Assembly: GCA_003996215.1 (NCBI GenBank)
Contig: QJPP01002949.1
Location: forward strand, 124,001-188,000
Source: Jaltomata sinuosa
Taxonomy: Eukaryota > Streptophyta > Magnoliopsida > Solanales > Solanaceae
Direction: 5' to 3'
Length of the DNA: 64,000 bases
Shown: piece by piece, positions 21,440 to 35,000 of the stretch
Position numbering within the stretch: the first letter of the stretch is position 1
Layout of the letters: every line of letters begins with the position of its first letter
Notes under the pieces: generated by a model
Told to the model about the DNA's origin: nothing
What the model saw: only the letters and a program-made list of their open reading frames with translations
The model's database searches: none
Position numbers and translations under genes: made by a program

Positions 21440-23092
21440 TGGGGACCACCGGTTTAAGAGCTATAACAGAATTACCGTAAATGACGGTCGACCGTCCACG
21501 TGTCCGTTCTGTCTCAACCTATCATCTCTCTTTCTCCTTCCGTTTTAAATCCTTCCCTTCATTCCCTCCTCTCCCACTATCCTTTCAACACTTCTCTCTC
21601 TCTCTCTTTTTTTGGTCTCCGCTTGGTACGTTCCTTTTCCCTTTAACATTTACATTTTCAATAGTAATAATTTCTCTCTCAGATATTTATAAGCTGAAAC
21701 TAAGTTCCATTTCTCTTTGTAGTTTAATTGATCGGTTTTTTTTTTCATCTCCTCGTGCGTGTGTGGTGATTTTCAGGCAGAAGAAGCTGCTTCTGTTCTT
21801 CATCATTGCCAAGCTTCAACCGTAAGTATACTTTCTATCTAGAGTATGCTTTTTTCAGATTTTTGCATGAATTAATTGATTCGTGTATATGATACATGCA
21901 TGATAATGTATGTGTGTTAATCGGAGACATACATAGACCTGTTTATGCTCTGATCATGATTACGGATGTATGAATGTATGCGTTTTTGTGTATATATTGT
22001 ACAGGATAATGTATGAATGTATGTTTGTGTATGTGTTCTTCATAATTGTCAAACTTCAACCGTAAGTACTTTCTATCGATGCTTTTTTCAGTGTTTGTAT
22101 CAATTAATTGATCCGATTTTCGTGTATATGATACATGCATGATAATGTATGAATGAATGTGTGTTCATGCATGCGTATATATGGATATATGTATCTATGT
22201 TAATCAGAAACATACATAGACCTGTTTAATTGATCGGTTTTTTTTTCTTCATCTCCTCCGTGCGTGGTGATTTTCAGGCAGAAGCTGCTTCTATAGCTTC
22301 GACCTTAAGTACTTTCTATCGATGTTTTTTTTCCCAAGTTTTTGTATCAATTAATTGATCCGTTTTTCGTGTATATAATACATGCATGATGATGTATGAA
22401 TGTATGTGTGTTCATGCGTATATATGGATTTGTATGTATGTTAATCAGAAACATACATAGATCTGTAATTATGCTCTGATCATGATAATGTATGAATGTA
22501 TGTTTGTGTATGTGTGAGTACTGTGTGTGTTCTTCATAATTGTCAAGCTTCAGACGTAAGTACTTTCTATCGATGCTTTTTCAAGTTTTTGTATCAATTA
22601 GTTGATCCGTTTTTCGTGTATTTAATACATGCATGCGTATATATGGATTTGTATGTATGTTAAATCGGAAGCATACTTACGCCTGTTTATCCGTCTGATC
22701 GTGATTACGGATTCATGAGAAGGTCTAATTTATGTATAGTTGTGGAATTATATATATTGTACTGTATGAATATATGTGTGTGTTCATGCTACGTATGGAT
22801 TTATATTGTACTGTATGTAATTAGTTGTAAATTTCAGTCGGTTAAGACAAGTAAATATACAAATGTATGTGTGTTATAATGCATGATATGATGTATTTAA
22901 ATGTGTCTAATACTGATTCTGAAAGTATATATAATCTCTGCGTATGTGTTTAATGATGATTGTGAATGTGTATGATAATTATGTGGATTGATCGAGGATG
23001 TGAACTTGGAATGTATATTTTTGAACAGAAATTGAACGGAAGAGAGGGAGAAACGGAAAGGAGCTGGAAGAGAGAGTTGGTGTCGAATTAGG
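21440..23092 (+). promoter_or_regulatory. Promoter and spliced leader region of the callose synthase gene
   Basis: A CACGTG G-box-like hexamer lies at about 21496-21501. A pyrimidine-rich leader with a CT microsatellite follows at about 21596-21608. From 21777 on come tandem repeats with splice-site-like sequences (separate entry). The last intron of the leader appears to end at a TTTTTGAACAG acceptor near 23018-23028, followed by a purine-rich leader up to the ATG at 23093. Transcript structure here is inferred. Confidence 0.45.
21777..22680 (+). repeat. Roughly 245-bp tandem repeat in the callose synthase leader, four units
   Basis: Units are recognisable from a CTTCAACCGTAAGTA-like motif at about 21814, 22054, 22297 and 22549. 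Each is followed by TACTTTCTATCGATG, then ATCAATTAATTGATCC, CGTGTATATGATACATGCAT and TGTATGTATGTTAATC-like text. Units 1 and 3 are preceded by TTTTCAGGCAGAAG. Confidence 0.8.
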
Positions 23093-26000
23093 ATGACGAA
23101 TCCGGCGAGACCGGCGGAGGGAGTGGACCCCCAAACACCGGTCGGGGGTGCGGGACCGTCGTCACTGACTCGGCGTCCGTCACGCAGCGCGGCCACCACT
23201 ACCTTCTCTATGGAGGTGTTCGACAACGAGGTTGTTCCCTCGTCTCTCCAGTCCATTGCACCAATCCTTCGCGTCGCCAGAGAGATCCAAAATGAACGCC
23301 CTCGCGTCGCCTATCTTTGTATGTATTCAATTTTTCTTCTCCAGTCCATTACATTAACCTCTGCAATTTCTCATTTCCCCCTTTTTTTTTTCTGTTTGGT
23401 TTCGTTGTTACTTACAGGTCGGTTCTATGCGTTTGAGAAGGCGCATAGATTGGACCCCACCTCGAGTGGACGTGGTGTTCGGCAATTTAAAACCAATCTC
23501 TTCCAACGTTTAGAGCGTGTACGTATGATTTGATTTATTTATTTTTATTTTCCTCTCTCTATGTTGTTCTGTCCTTATTATTTGTTTTTAAATTAAAATT
23601 AATTGAACTTGAGGGAGAAAATCAAGCGTTTAGACATTGGGCAATCTAATAGGATTAACTTTTAGACTAACTTTTATATAGGGCAAAAAACTGGTTCGGT
23701 TCAGTTTTTCAATAAGTTCCTCTTCGTGTTTAAATACTTGAACACTGCATAATTTTCAGATTCAAAGCATTGTAGTATTATATTTCCAGAATTTCGGGGT
23801 TTTTATAACATTGAGTTCCGGTAGAGCACTGCTGTGTCAATTGTATAGGAGGTCCTCAATATTCCCAACAAAGTTCGAACTTTCGTGCCCAATCGTTAAG
23901 TATAGGGATTAGCTAAAGGAATTAGTTTCATTCAGGATAATGCGTCGAGTCTTGCTTCTCGGGTGAAAAAGACTGATGCACGGGAAATTGAGAGCTTTTA
24001 CAAGCAATACTATGAGCAGTATGTCGTGTCTCTTAACAAAGGAGAACAAGCAGACAGGTAACTGTAACTATTCTTGGTTTCATAAATATCCTCTTTATAA
24101 GTTTGTTACCGTGGTTTGGTACTAATTGGTGCAAGATTCATTAATCTTTTGAAAACAGAGCTCAGCTCGGCAAAGCATATCAGACTGCTGGAGTGCTTTT
24201 TGAAGTTCTTTGTGCCGTTAATAAGTCTGAAAAAGTTGAAGAAGTTGCTCCTGAGGTCAGTACTAATATTGAAACTTAGGTGCACAATTACGAATGTTCC
24301 ACTTAAATGCTCTCAACTTTTCTGGCATTCAGTGGAAGATTCTATGCAAGAACTTAATGACATGAATTATTGAACAGATCATTGCCGCAGCAAACGATGT
24401 TCAGGCCAAAAAAGAAATATATGCCCCCTATAATATTCTCCCCCTGGATTCGGCTGGAGCATCCCAGTCCATTATGCAGCTTGAGGAGGTACTACATAAA
24501 CACATACGGAAAATATAGGCATGTGTATTTTGAAATAGTAAGTCAAGATATTTAGCTTTTCCTTTAAAACTCCTCACCAGGTTAAAGCGGCCGTTTCTGC
24601 CCTCTCAAATACACGTGGGTTGACTTGGCCAGCTTCATTTGAACAGCAGAGGCAGAAAACAGGGGAACTGGATGTTCTAGATTGGCTAAGGGCAATGTTT
24701 GGGTTTCAGGTAAACAGTTTCTACTTCAACAATGAGATTATAATCTCTTGAAACTCTATTTAGGTCTTTGGTCGGAATGAGAAATTGTTAATCTCTGTGT
24801 GCTGTCTGCAGAGGGATAACATAAGAAACCAGCGGGAGAATCTGAGTTTGCTTCTTGCGAATATTCATATAAGGCTAATCCCCAAGGCTGAGCCACTTAA
24901 CAAGGCATGTATCACATATAGCTAATTTATGTGTTCTCTATCCCCAATTATACTCAACATCTAATATCGGATGCTCCTAGGATTTCTTTTTCATTTTACC
25001 TTGGATTAAACTAGACCTTCTAGTTTAGTTCTCAAGCGCATGCCTTTGTATTACTTAATTTTCTTATCGGTCTCCTTCTGAATTGATTACTGTAGATTCT
25101 AGAGTAAATGCATTTTTCTTATTTGTCTGAATTTATTAATAGTCAGAAAGCAAGGGTATACAAGAAAGTAACATAATCAAAATATGTTGTTATAAACTAT
25201 TGTTTCAAATGTAGCTTGACGATCGAGCTGTGGATGCTCTAATGAACAAGTTGTTCAAAAACTACAAAACATGGTGTAAATACTTGGGGAAAAAACACAG
25301 TTTACGGTAAGATATTGGCAATACATATACTTTCTTTCAAGTGGACAATTCTCTTATATGATTTTGCTCTTTCAGCTTTTAGAAGTGTATAAACCATAAT
25401 TATTGAGTAACGTTTTCATGCAACAAACTTATTGCATTTAGGCTCCCTCAAGCCCAACAAGAAGCGCAACAGAGAAAGATACTTTACATGGGCCTTTACC
25501 TTCTAATCTGGGGTGAAGCAGCTAATCTTCGCTTTATGCCAGAGTGTCTATGTTACATCTTCCATAATGTGAGTGGTTCATTAATCTTCTTTTATATCAC
25601 CACTTCTAGTCTACAGATGTCAAAATTATACACCTACAACAACACACATTTGCAAAGGAATCCTTCGTTTAATGCAAAAATAACTTCTACATTGTTGATT
25701 CAGATGGCATATGAACTCCATGGCCTCTTAGCAGGAAATGTGAGCATTGTCACTGGAGAAAATATCAAGCCTTCTTATGGTGGGGATGATGAATCATTCC
25801 TGCGAAAGGTTATTACTCCCATTTATCGTGTAATTGATAAGGTAATTTGTCTCATGTCTCTGCATTTTCTTCCACTTTAAGTTTCCCTTTTACAGATGTT
25901 GTAACAATGATTTGCTCTTCCAGGAAGCCAAAAAAAGCAAAAATGGAAAAGCACCGTACTCAAATTGGTGCAATTATGATGATCTGAATGAATATTTCTG

Positions 26001-29000
26001 GTACTTGTTTAATTAGAACAATAACTTCACTACTGTGATAATAGAAATAACAACATGACAAATGGTTTCATATGTAATCATTGGATTTGATATATGTTGT
26101 CAGGTCGCAAGATTGCTTTTCTTTAGGTTGGCCAATGCGTGATGATGGTGACTTCTTTAAATCAACACGTGACACCACACAAGTATGACTTGTACTTTCA
26201 TCTAAAGTTTCTGCTTCTGTCAGCGGAAGAGTTGTTTACCTAATGACTGCTATTACAGGGAAAAGGAGCTGCTAATAAAAAGCCTGGAAAAATGGGAAAA
26301 TCCTACTTTGTTGAGACCCGGTCATTTTGGCATATCTTCCGAAGCTATGACCGTGTTTGGACCTTTTTTCTCCTGTCTTTGCAGGTGGGAAATTCGAACT
26401 GTGAATATTACTATATATTGTTTCTTTGCTCCTTATAGCTTACTTGTTCCATTTTGGGCCATTTTTGGAATGTACTCTTGCAGGCCATGGTCATATTTGC
26501 ATGGAGCGGCATTCCCGTGTCGGACATATTTAAGAAGGATTCTTTGTACAACCTGTCCAGTATTTTCATAACGGCAGCTATTCTTCGCTTTCTCCAAAGT
26601 ACGTAAATCTATGAATTTCTTTGAGATTGCATTAATATCTCGTAAAATTTTCTACTCTTATTATTTCTGTTTTACATGTTAATTAGTAGCAGTATAGTAG
26701 AAAAATAACCATCCCTTGTTTTTTACATTAGGTATCCTGGACATTATTCTGAACTTCCCGGGCTATCATAGATGGAAGTTCACAGATGTACTGAGGAATG
26801 TTCTGAAGATAATTGTCAGCCTTGCGTGGTGTATCATCCTCCCACTATTTTATCTTCAAGAAAGCAACTCGAAGCTACTTACGCAGATCCGAAGTTCGCT
26901 GACATTTCTAGACAAGATGAAGGGCATTCCTCCAATGTACCTAATGGCCGTGGCTGTGTACCTACTACCAAATTTACTTACTGCAGCTTTGTTTATTTTC
27001 CCAATGCTCCGTCGATGGATTGAGAACTCTGATTGGCTTGTTGTAAGGTTCCTTCTGTGGTGGTCACAGGTAATATCAAAAAACGCCTTCTGACAGGCGA
27101 AAATGCATTCACTTAGTTTCTTACGAACATTTTATTTTCCATTGTTGTCAGTCCAGAAGGTTTACGTGCTATCTGCAGTTAATCAATCTCTTGAGCTGAA
27201 AGCAAATTCTTAATTGATATTCTATGCTTCTGCTTCTTCTTTCACCAAATCTGGACTTTATTGTGTTTTTTTTGGTTATAGCCACCAATAATACATCAAG
27301 ACTTTTTGGTTTTGAGTCCCTTTACGAATTGTGAAGATCTTCTACATATGAAATAATGCACAGTATTTTTTAAAAATATTTTAAGATTTACACTAACGTA
27401 TACCATGCTTTTAAAAAACGATGGCTTAAAGAACATAAATCTGGGAAAAGATCTAAAATAGTTTAGATATCACGGGCACAACTTGAATGAATCTACGTGA
27501 AACTTTATAAGCTTTCGAATTTTAGGTGAACTTTGCTTGTTTGATTTCTTTGTACTCTGATCGTATGGTTTAGCATTTGCAAAAATAGGATAGAGTTCAT
27601 CCAGTTATCTGTTTCCATAAGGCAACAGCTCATACATTTTGTCCACTCATCTGGCTACTTTGTATTTATATGCCAATATTTATTTTCTAAAGCAAACATT
27701 ATTAACTGTCTGGGCCTGCTTGTTTTTTCTGCAGCCAAGAATATATGTTGGGAGGGGAATGCATGAAAGTCAGTTTGCACTTATAAAGTATGTTAACAAG
27801 TCTTTTACTTCCAACTTTTTCTTATTTATGTTCGACACTTGCTCTATCGGATGCTCCACTTCTTTTTATCAGGTATACTCTCTTCTGGGTGCTACTTCTT
27901 TGTGCAAAATTTGCGTTCAGCTACTTTATTCAGGTAATTGGATGTCTATACCGTTGCTCTTCTTTGGAATGAGACGTGGGAGTTTTGTTTATCTTCTAAT
28001 CATCGTATATATGTGTCTTCAGATAAAACCTCTTATAAAACCCACGAAAATGATAATGGACATCAATCGCGTCGAGTATGCTTGGCATGAGTTCTTCCCT
28101 GAGGGTATATATTCCAAATTTCACTCTCTATATTTGGATTCTCTATCTCCGGATTGATGCTAATGAATCTATCCTATCTGTGCAGCTAGTAGCAACTATG
28201 GGGCTGTGCTTTCCCTGTGGGCACCAGTTGTCATAGTATGTCTTGTCTTTGTTTTCATTTGTACATGTTTCATGGTTATCTTTTACCTGTAAATATTTAT
28301 TCCAAATTTATACAGGTTTACTTTATGGACGCTCAAATATGGTATGCTATTTTCTCAACTTTGTGTGGTGGTGTTGTAGGTGCCTTTGATCGTCTGGGTG
28401 AGGTAATGACTTTCAGAATGCATCTTGATTATCATTTATTTTTCCGTCAATACATATGGTTAATGTCTTGTCACTTGTCAATAGATCTTACTGAAATTTA
28501 GTTCAGAGGCAACTTGATTATTGCTGCTCATTATGATGTCTGGGGTAGAGCATTACAATAGTAGTGATGTTCCTTGGAAAATATTAAAAATTGAAAATCT
28601 GAGTGTACAACATTTATAATCTCCTGATTTCAAGCCAACACCAGGTTAGCGGGAGACAGAAATGAGCATAGTTGAAAGTGAGACAACCTTTGTATTGTTT
28701 GTTAACATAATTTCTTCAATGTGCTTGTTTTTGTCCGGGAAAAATTCCAATTTAAAGAAGGATGTTGTAGAGTATTAGGAGTTGTGATCATCAGTAGATT
28801 GCAGAAGCATATCTGAAGTGTGTCTTCTTTTATTTACAGAAACGAGATTTAGACCAAACTCAAATGTTTGTGGACAGTGATAAAGATTGTAGGAAGTCAG
28901 TGAACTGCATTACTATAATTACATGTACACATTTTTTAAAAGTAGAAGCTCCTTTCCTGGTAGCATAACTGTGGTCCCTCACTCAAATTGTCCCTACTGG

Positions 29001-32000
29001 AATCTGCTGCATCAAAGATCAGGGTTGATTGAAATATTTTAGGTTTGGAAGAAATTAAATATGCTTTCCTGAAAAACTATGCTTTCAGCTTATTAAAGTA
29101 TCATTTTTAATTTGTTGAATTTGTTAATCTTTATTAACATATGGTTCTGCTCTTTTTGTTGCCTTCTTTTCACACAGATAAGAACTTTAGGCATGTTAAG
29201 GTCAAGATTTCAGTCTCTGCCTGGTGCATTCAACACTTACTTGGTGCCTAATGACAAAGCTGAGAAAAAAGGATTTTCACTCTCCAAGAGTTTTAATGAG
29301 GTTTATTTTGCCCTTACCTTTTCTGTCGTGTATATGCTGTTTATTCTTCAGGCCATGAAGATAAATAGATTGCCAAAGACTTGGAAAAGTGAAAATCTCA
29401 CAAAACATATTCTTTTGGGATGTCTAGGTTTCACCCAGCAAGAGAAGCGAAGCTGCAAAGTTCGCTCAGTTATGGAATGAATTTATATGCAGTTTTCGCG
29501 AAGAGGATCTTATAAGTGACAGGAAAAGTCCCTTAACTCATCTTTTTGCTTTCTAGTTGGTTCATTGTACATTAAGAATTGAACTGTGTGCACATTATTT
29601 CAGGGAGATGGACCTATTACTTGTTCCTTATTCCTCGGATCCCAGTCTGAAAGTTATTCAATGGCCCCCTTTTTTGCTTGCTAGCAAGGTAAAGACTGTC
29701 AGCTGATGCACCTCTGTTTTAATTTCTTCTACACTGATATTGATTCTCTTCCCTTTGCAGATTCCAATTGCATTAGACATGGCTTTACAATTTCGTTCCA
29801 AAGATGCTGACCTTTGGAAGCGCATATGTGCTGATGAATACATGAAGTGTGCCGTCATTGAATGTTATGAGTCTTTTAAACTTGTTCTTAATGCGCTGGT
29901 TGTTGGAGAAACTGAGAAAAGGTTGCTTATTCAGCTGATTCATAGATCTATGAATCATTATAGTAGCTTCATCATCATTCAACTTCATGAACACATGCAT
30001 CTGAATTCAAATATATTATTCTTGATTATCTGTCAGGATTTTTTGAAACTTGTTTCATTCCTTTCTGCTACCCTTTTTTTGTTCATTTAAACAGACAACA
30101 CTTTCTCTTGCTGTAGTATGCCGTAATGCTTGGTTTTCAGATACAGTGATATTGTTTGTTGAACCACCTTAGGTTTAGATCACTGGTGCTTTTGTTTCAT
30201 AAGAATTGTCTTTGTTATTACATTTTTCGCTTCATTTAAGTCCTTAAATTGGGTTATGAGAGTTCTAGTTCTTGTCATTTTTTGAATTTTCTTTTTATCC
30301 AGTAAACTGTCTGATTTAACCTGTGTTCTTTGTCTTTTGAAAAATAAGTTGTATTCTCTCTAATCTTCACTTCTCCCCTACCCATTCTTCAATTTAATTT
30401 TGCTGTTAAACGATTGTTTTGTTACCTCTGTGGAACCTCATATCAGCGACCTTGTATAAAGTTCCAACATATCTACATGTAGTTTTCGACCTTCATGCAT
30501 CATTTCAGCTGTTTAATGTGGTCCTTCCAATTTCTGCATCAAATGACACTTTATACTTCTTCATTACAAGAATATCTTCTTAATCCTGTCTAATTTGTGT
30601 GTCTAGGATGATAGGAATCATCATAAAAGAAGTTGAAAACAGCATTTCAAAGAACATGTTCCTTGCGAATTTCAGAACAGGACCTTTGCAAAACCTTTGT
30701 AAGAAATTTGTAGACCTACTTGAGATACTGGTAAGTGATACGCTGGCTGGTGTCTGTAGCTGTGGAACTTCGTATGTCAATATTTCACTTTCTTTCTTGA
30801 TGCAGAGAGATAGTGATCCATCTAAAAGGAACAGCGTTGTCATAGCACTACAGGATATGTTGGAAATTGTGACCCGTGACATGATGGTGAATGAAATCGG
30901 GTTAGTGAATTCTGTGCCATTTTTGGATGAGCTTTTTAGATAATAAATGCATAGCAATGATGTTATTTAAGATATTCAATTTGATATTTGTTCTGGTCTT
31001 GTATAATTATTTCAGGGAACTTGTAGAACTTGGTCATAATGGAAGGGATTCTGGGAAACAGCTTTTTGCTAATACCGACTCAAGAACAGCTATTGCATTC
31101 CCTCCTCCAATAACAGCACAGTGGGAAGAACAGGTCTTTTTATATGTGTATGATCATATGATTTGTATTCAATTAATGGATAAACAGAAAAACAAACATC
31201 ATGTTGATTTATTTCTCAGATTCGGCGTCTTTATCTTCTCTTAACTGTGAAAGAATCAGCAGTTGAGGTTCCAACTAACCTCGAAGCACGGAGAAGGATT
31301 TCCTTTTTCACAAATTCATTGTTCATGGAAATGCCACGTGCACCTCGAGTGCGCAAAATGCTTTCATTCAGGTGCTGCTCATAATTCACGAAGGCATACA
31401 TCCTCAAGTTTATATAGATAAATTATCTGATGAGTTTGAGCTTTCTCCTTTGAAAATTTGACTTTCCTATGGCACACAGTTAATATTTGGATTGAGCATA
31501 AGATTTCTAGTCAGTCAACAATTAATTATATGAAGTTAATAAGTAACATTGCATTATTATAGTCATGAGAACACACTATTAATATGTAAATAGCGGAAAA
31601 TACCAATGCTTTTGTTTATTACTATTAATATTCAAACTATCTCATTTGTCACATTACACATGTATCCATTGTACTATCATCAAAAAATCAGTTGTGCAAT
31701 TATATTTTTTCAAATGCAGTGTCATGACCCCATACTACAGTGAGGAAACTGTCTACTCAAAAGGTGATCTTGAGATGGAAAATGAAGACGGTGTATCAAT
31801 CATTTACTATCTCCAAAAGATTTATCCAGGTTTCATTCTATTATCAACTGCTTGAAAATGAATATTCTCTCAGTATGATGTGTTCCTCTCCCTATTTTAT
31901 TGGTATCTTTTCTTGTCTATTTGACACCACTTTATTTCCTTCTAGATGAATGGAATAACTTCATGGAACGTATTGGATGTAAAAAGGAATCGGAGGTCTG

Positions 32001-35000
32001 GGAAAATGAAGAAAACATCTTGCAGCTACGTCATTGGGCCTCATTAAGGGGACAGACTCTCTGCAGAACAGGCACCTTAAAATACTTTTTCTTATATTCT
32101 TTTGGACTTAACAGGTTCCTTTTGATTATTTATCGTTACTGTTTATTCTTTTCAGTAAGAGGAATGATGTACTACAGGAGGGCTTTGAAGCTTCAAGCCT
32201 TTCTTGACATGGCTTCGGAAGGAGGTAAACCATAATATTTTTAATGCCATTTTCCTGTAAAGAGATTTTATCTTTGGGCTAAGAACCTTGACAGTTCTTG
32301 TAATAAAAGAAATAATGAGCTACATCTGCTGAATTTTCTTTAGTAAGAAATAATTGTTATCTGCTCTAAGTTTTTCCTTTGCGTATGATATGTGCTCGAC
32401 CTAATTGGCAGCTGAAGTTTATTAAGACATGCTATGGTCTACAAGTAGCCATTTGACCCAACAATAGGACCCACATAAGTGATATGTACATGTATTTGCC
32501 TTCTGATCATGATACATGTGTGGTCTGAGAGCTGAGTTCTGTACTAGTTTTTACATGTCCAGTATCACTTAATTTGTCATACCAGAACTTTTTATGGTGC
32601 TTGGTTCTGTTGCATGGTAATGGGAGCTATCAATGAATGAATAGAAAAAAACTGTTTTTTATACTAACACTCTCATTCTGTTATGTTTAAGATTATAGCG
32701 AGTTATATTATGCAACATGAAGAGCACACATACAATGTTAAACAGCTGACAATTTTTTGCTGCTTAGTCTGCTTTACCAATAAGTCGCCTAAGGTGCTTG
32801 AAATAGGGTACCAAGTGTTAAATTCCTTTCTGGTAAAGCACTACATTTTGACTATTTATGCGCAGAGATTCTCGAAGGATACAAAGCTGTTACAGTACCA
32901 TCCGAGGAGGATAAGAAAAGCCAAAGATCATTGTATGCTCAATTAGAAGCTGTGGCTGATATGAAATTCACCTATGTCGCCACCTGCCAGAATTATGGAA
33001 ATCAAAAGAGAAGTGGAGATCGGCATGCAACTGATATTCTGAATTTGATGGTCAAGTAAGTTTCTGTTTCTCCAAAGAAACAAGGAAAAACTAAAACAAG
33101 TTGTATTCTCCATTACTCAAATGTATTTAGAATACTGTTGAAAATTTCTTTCTCCTTTTCCTGTGCAGCAACCCCTCTCTCCGTGTAGCATATATTGATG
33201 AAGTCGAAGAACGTGAAGGTGGAAAAACTCAGAAGGTTTATTATTCAGTGTTGGTGAAAGCAGTTGATAATCTTGATCAGGTTATCACAGTTCTTTTATA
33301 TTAATATTGACTGTAATTGATTCTTTGCACTACAAGTCCTGATTTCTTCTATGATCTCCGTTTGAAGGAAATATACCGTATAAAATTGCCTGGTTCAGCA
33401 AAGGTAGGAGAAGGAAAGCCTGAAAATCAGAATCATGCCATTATCTTCTCTCGTGGGGAAGCTCTTCAAACCATTGACATGAATCAGGTGAAGAGAGACT
33501 GAGTTGAAATAAATAAAGATAAGTAATCAAAAAATAATAACTTAATGCTTTCTCTTGCAGGACAATTACTTGGAAGAAGCTTTAAAAATGCGTAACCTTC
33601 TTGAGGAATTTAATGAAGATCACGGAGTGCGTCCACCTACAATATTGGGTGTTCGTGAGCATATCTTCACCGGAAGGTTGCATAATAGTTTCTCTTAGAG
33701 CCTGCTTAGTTTCATTAAATCCAGGTCTTTGACATATCTGATAAGGCCTCACATCTTTCAAATTACAGTGTTTCTTCTTTGGCTTGGTTTATGTCTAATC
33801 AAGAGACAAGTTTTGTCACCATTGGTCAGAGAGTTCTTGCAAGGCCCTTAAGGTATGTTTTCTGTTCCTAAATGCATAAAACTACTGAACAGACAGTCCT
33901 GTATTTCCATATAAAATGCATCATTTTTTGGCAAAACATTTGCAGCACTATTCAACTTATCTTTTATTTTTCGTGCATTATTCATCTATGTGTGGTTGGA
34001 TGAAAAGAGGGGAAGGGGTTCGAGGAGTAGAAGGAAAGTGGAGGGGCACAAATTATTTCCCTTATATGGTAAAGAAGTAAATAAATTGGTCAAGTAAAAA
34101 TGGATGAACTGGATAACTTTCCAGGTCAGCATTCGACAAGGGGTTCGCTCCAATTTGGACGCCCATTCAGGAGGTGCCAAACTGATGGGAAGAGCGATTA
34201 TATCTGTTTTACTTCCCTCCTAATTGTAACTACCAACTGTAAGTAATCACCAATATCTAAGCAAAAGGGCAAGTAAACCAGTTAGTTTCTCATAATTTCC
34301 CCTAGCCTATAACCTTCTAAGAACTAAACATAGTGTAAGTAACTTCTTCTCTTTCTCCAAAATGGAAATCGAGAGTAGAAAAACTAGTATACTGGATTGC
34401 TAATGTGAAGTTGAGCAAGACCATTTCTTGGACAAACACACATTTTTCTTCTATTAAGAAACTAAATCAGGAGCAGTTTTGGAACTTTCTTTTGGTGGTT
34501 TGCTTGCAGTTAGAGTTCACCTGGTATATCGAAATGATTTACATTTATGATATATTCTGATTTCTGATGAGACCATGAGATTTATTTTCTATTATACTTT
34601 GATGATTTTAGGGTTCGCTTCCATTATGGACATCCAGATGTATTTGACAGAATTTTCCACATCACTCGCGGTGGAATTAGCAAAGCTTCAAGGGGTATCA
34701 ATCTCAGCGAGGACATATTTGCAGGTAACTTTTAGAAATATGTCTATTGATGCATAGATAGATCACCTTATTGTTCATAACGTTTGGCTCTATAGGTTTC
34801 AATTCAACATTGCGACGTGGAAATATTACTCACCATGAATACATTCAAGTTGGAAAGGGGCGAGATGTTGGTCTTAACCAAATCTCTCTCTTTGAGGCAA
34901 AAGTGGCATGTGGTAATGGAGAGCAGACTCTTAGCCGAGATCTGTACAGATTAGGACATCGCTTTGATTTTTTCCGTATGCTGTCCTGTTATTTCACAAC

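Noticed and set aside
29300..29427. Apparent premature end of the callose synthase frame (FNEVYFALTFSVVYMLF...)
   Set aside because: This is read-through into intron 21. A normal GT-AG intron (29301-29427) joins FNEV to SPSKRSEAAKFAQLWNE.
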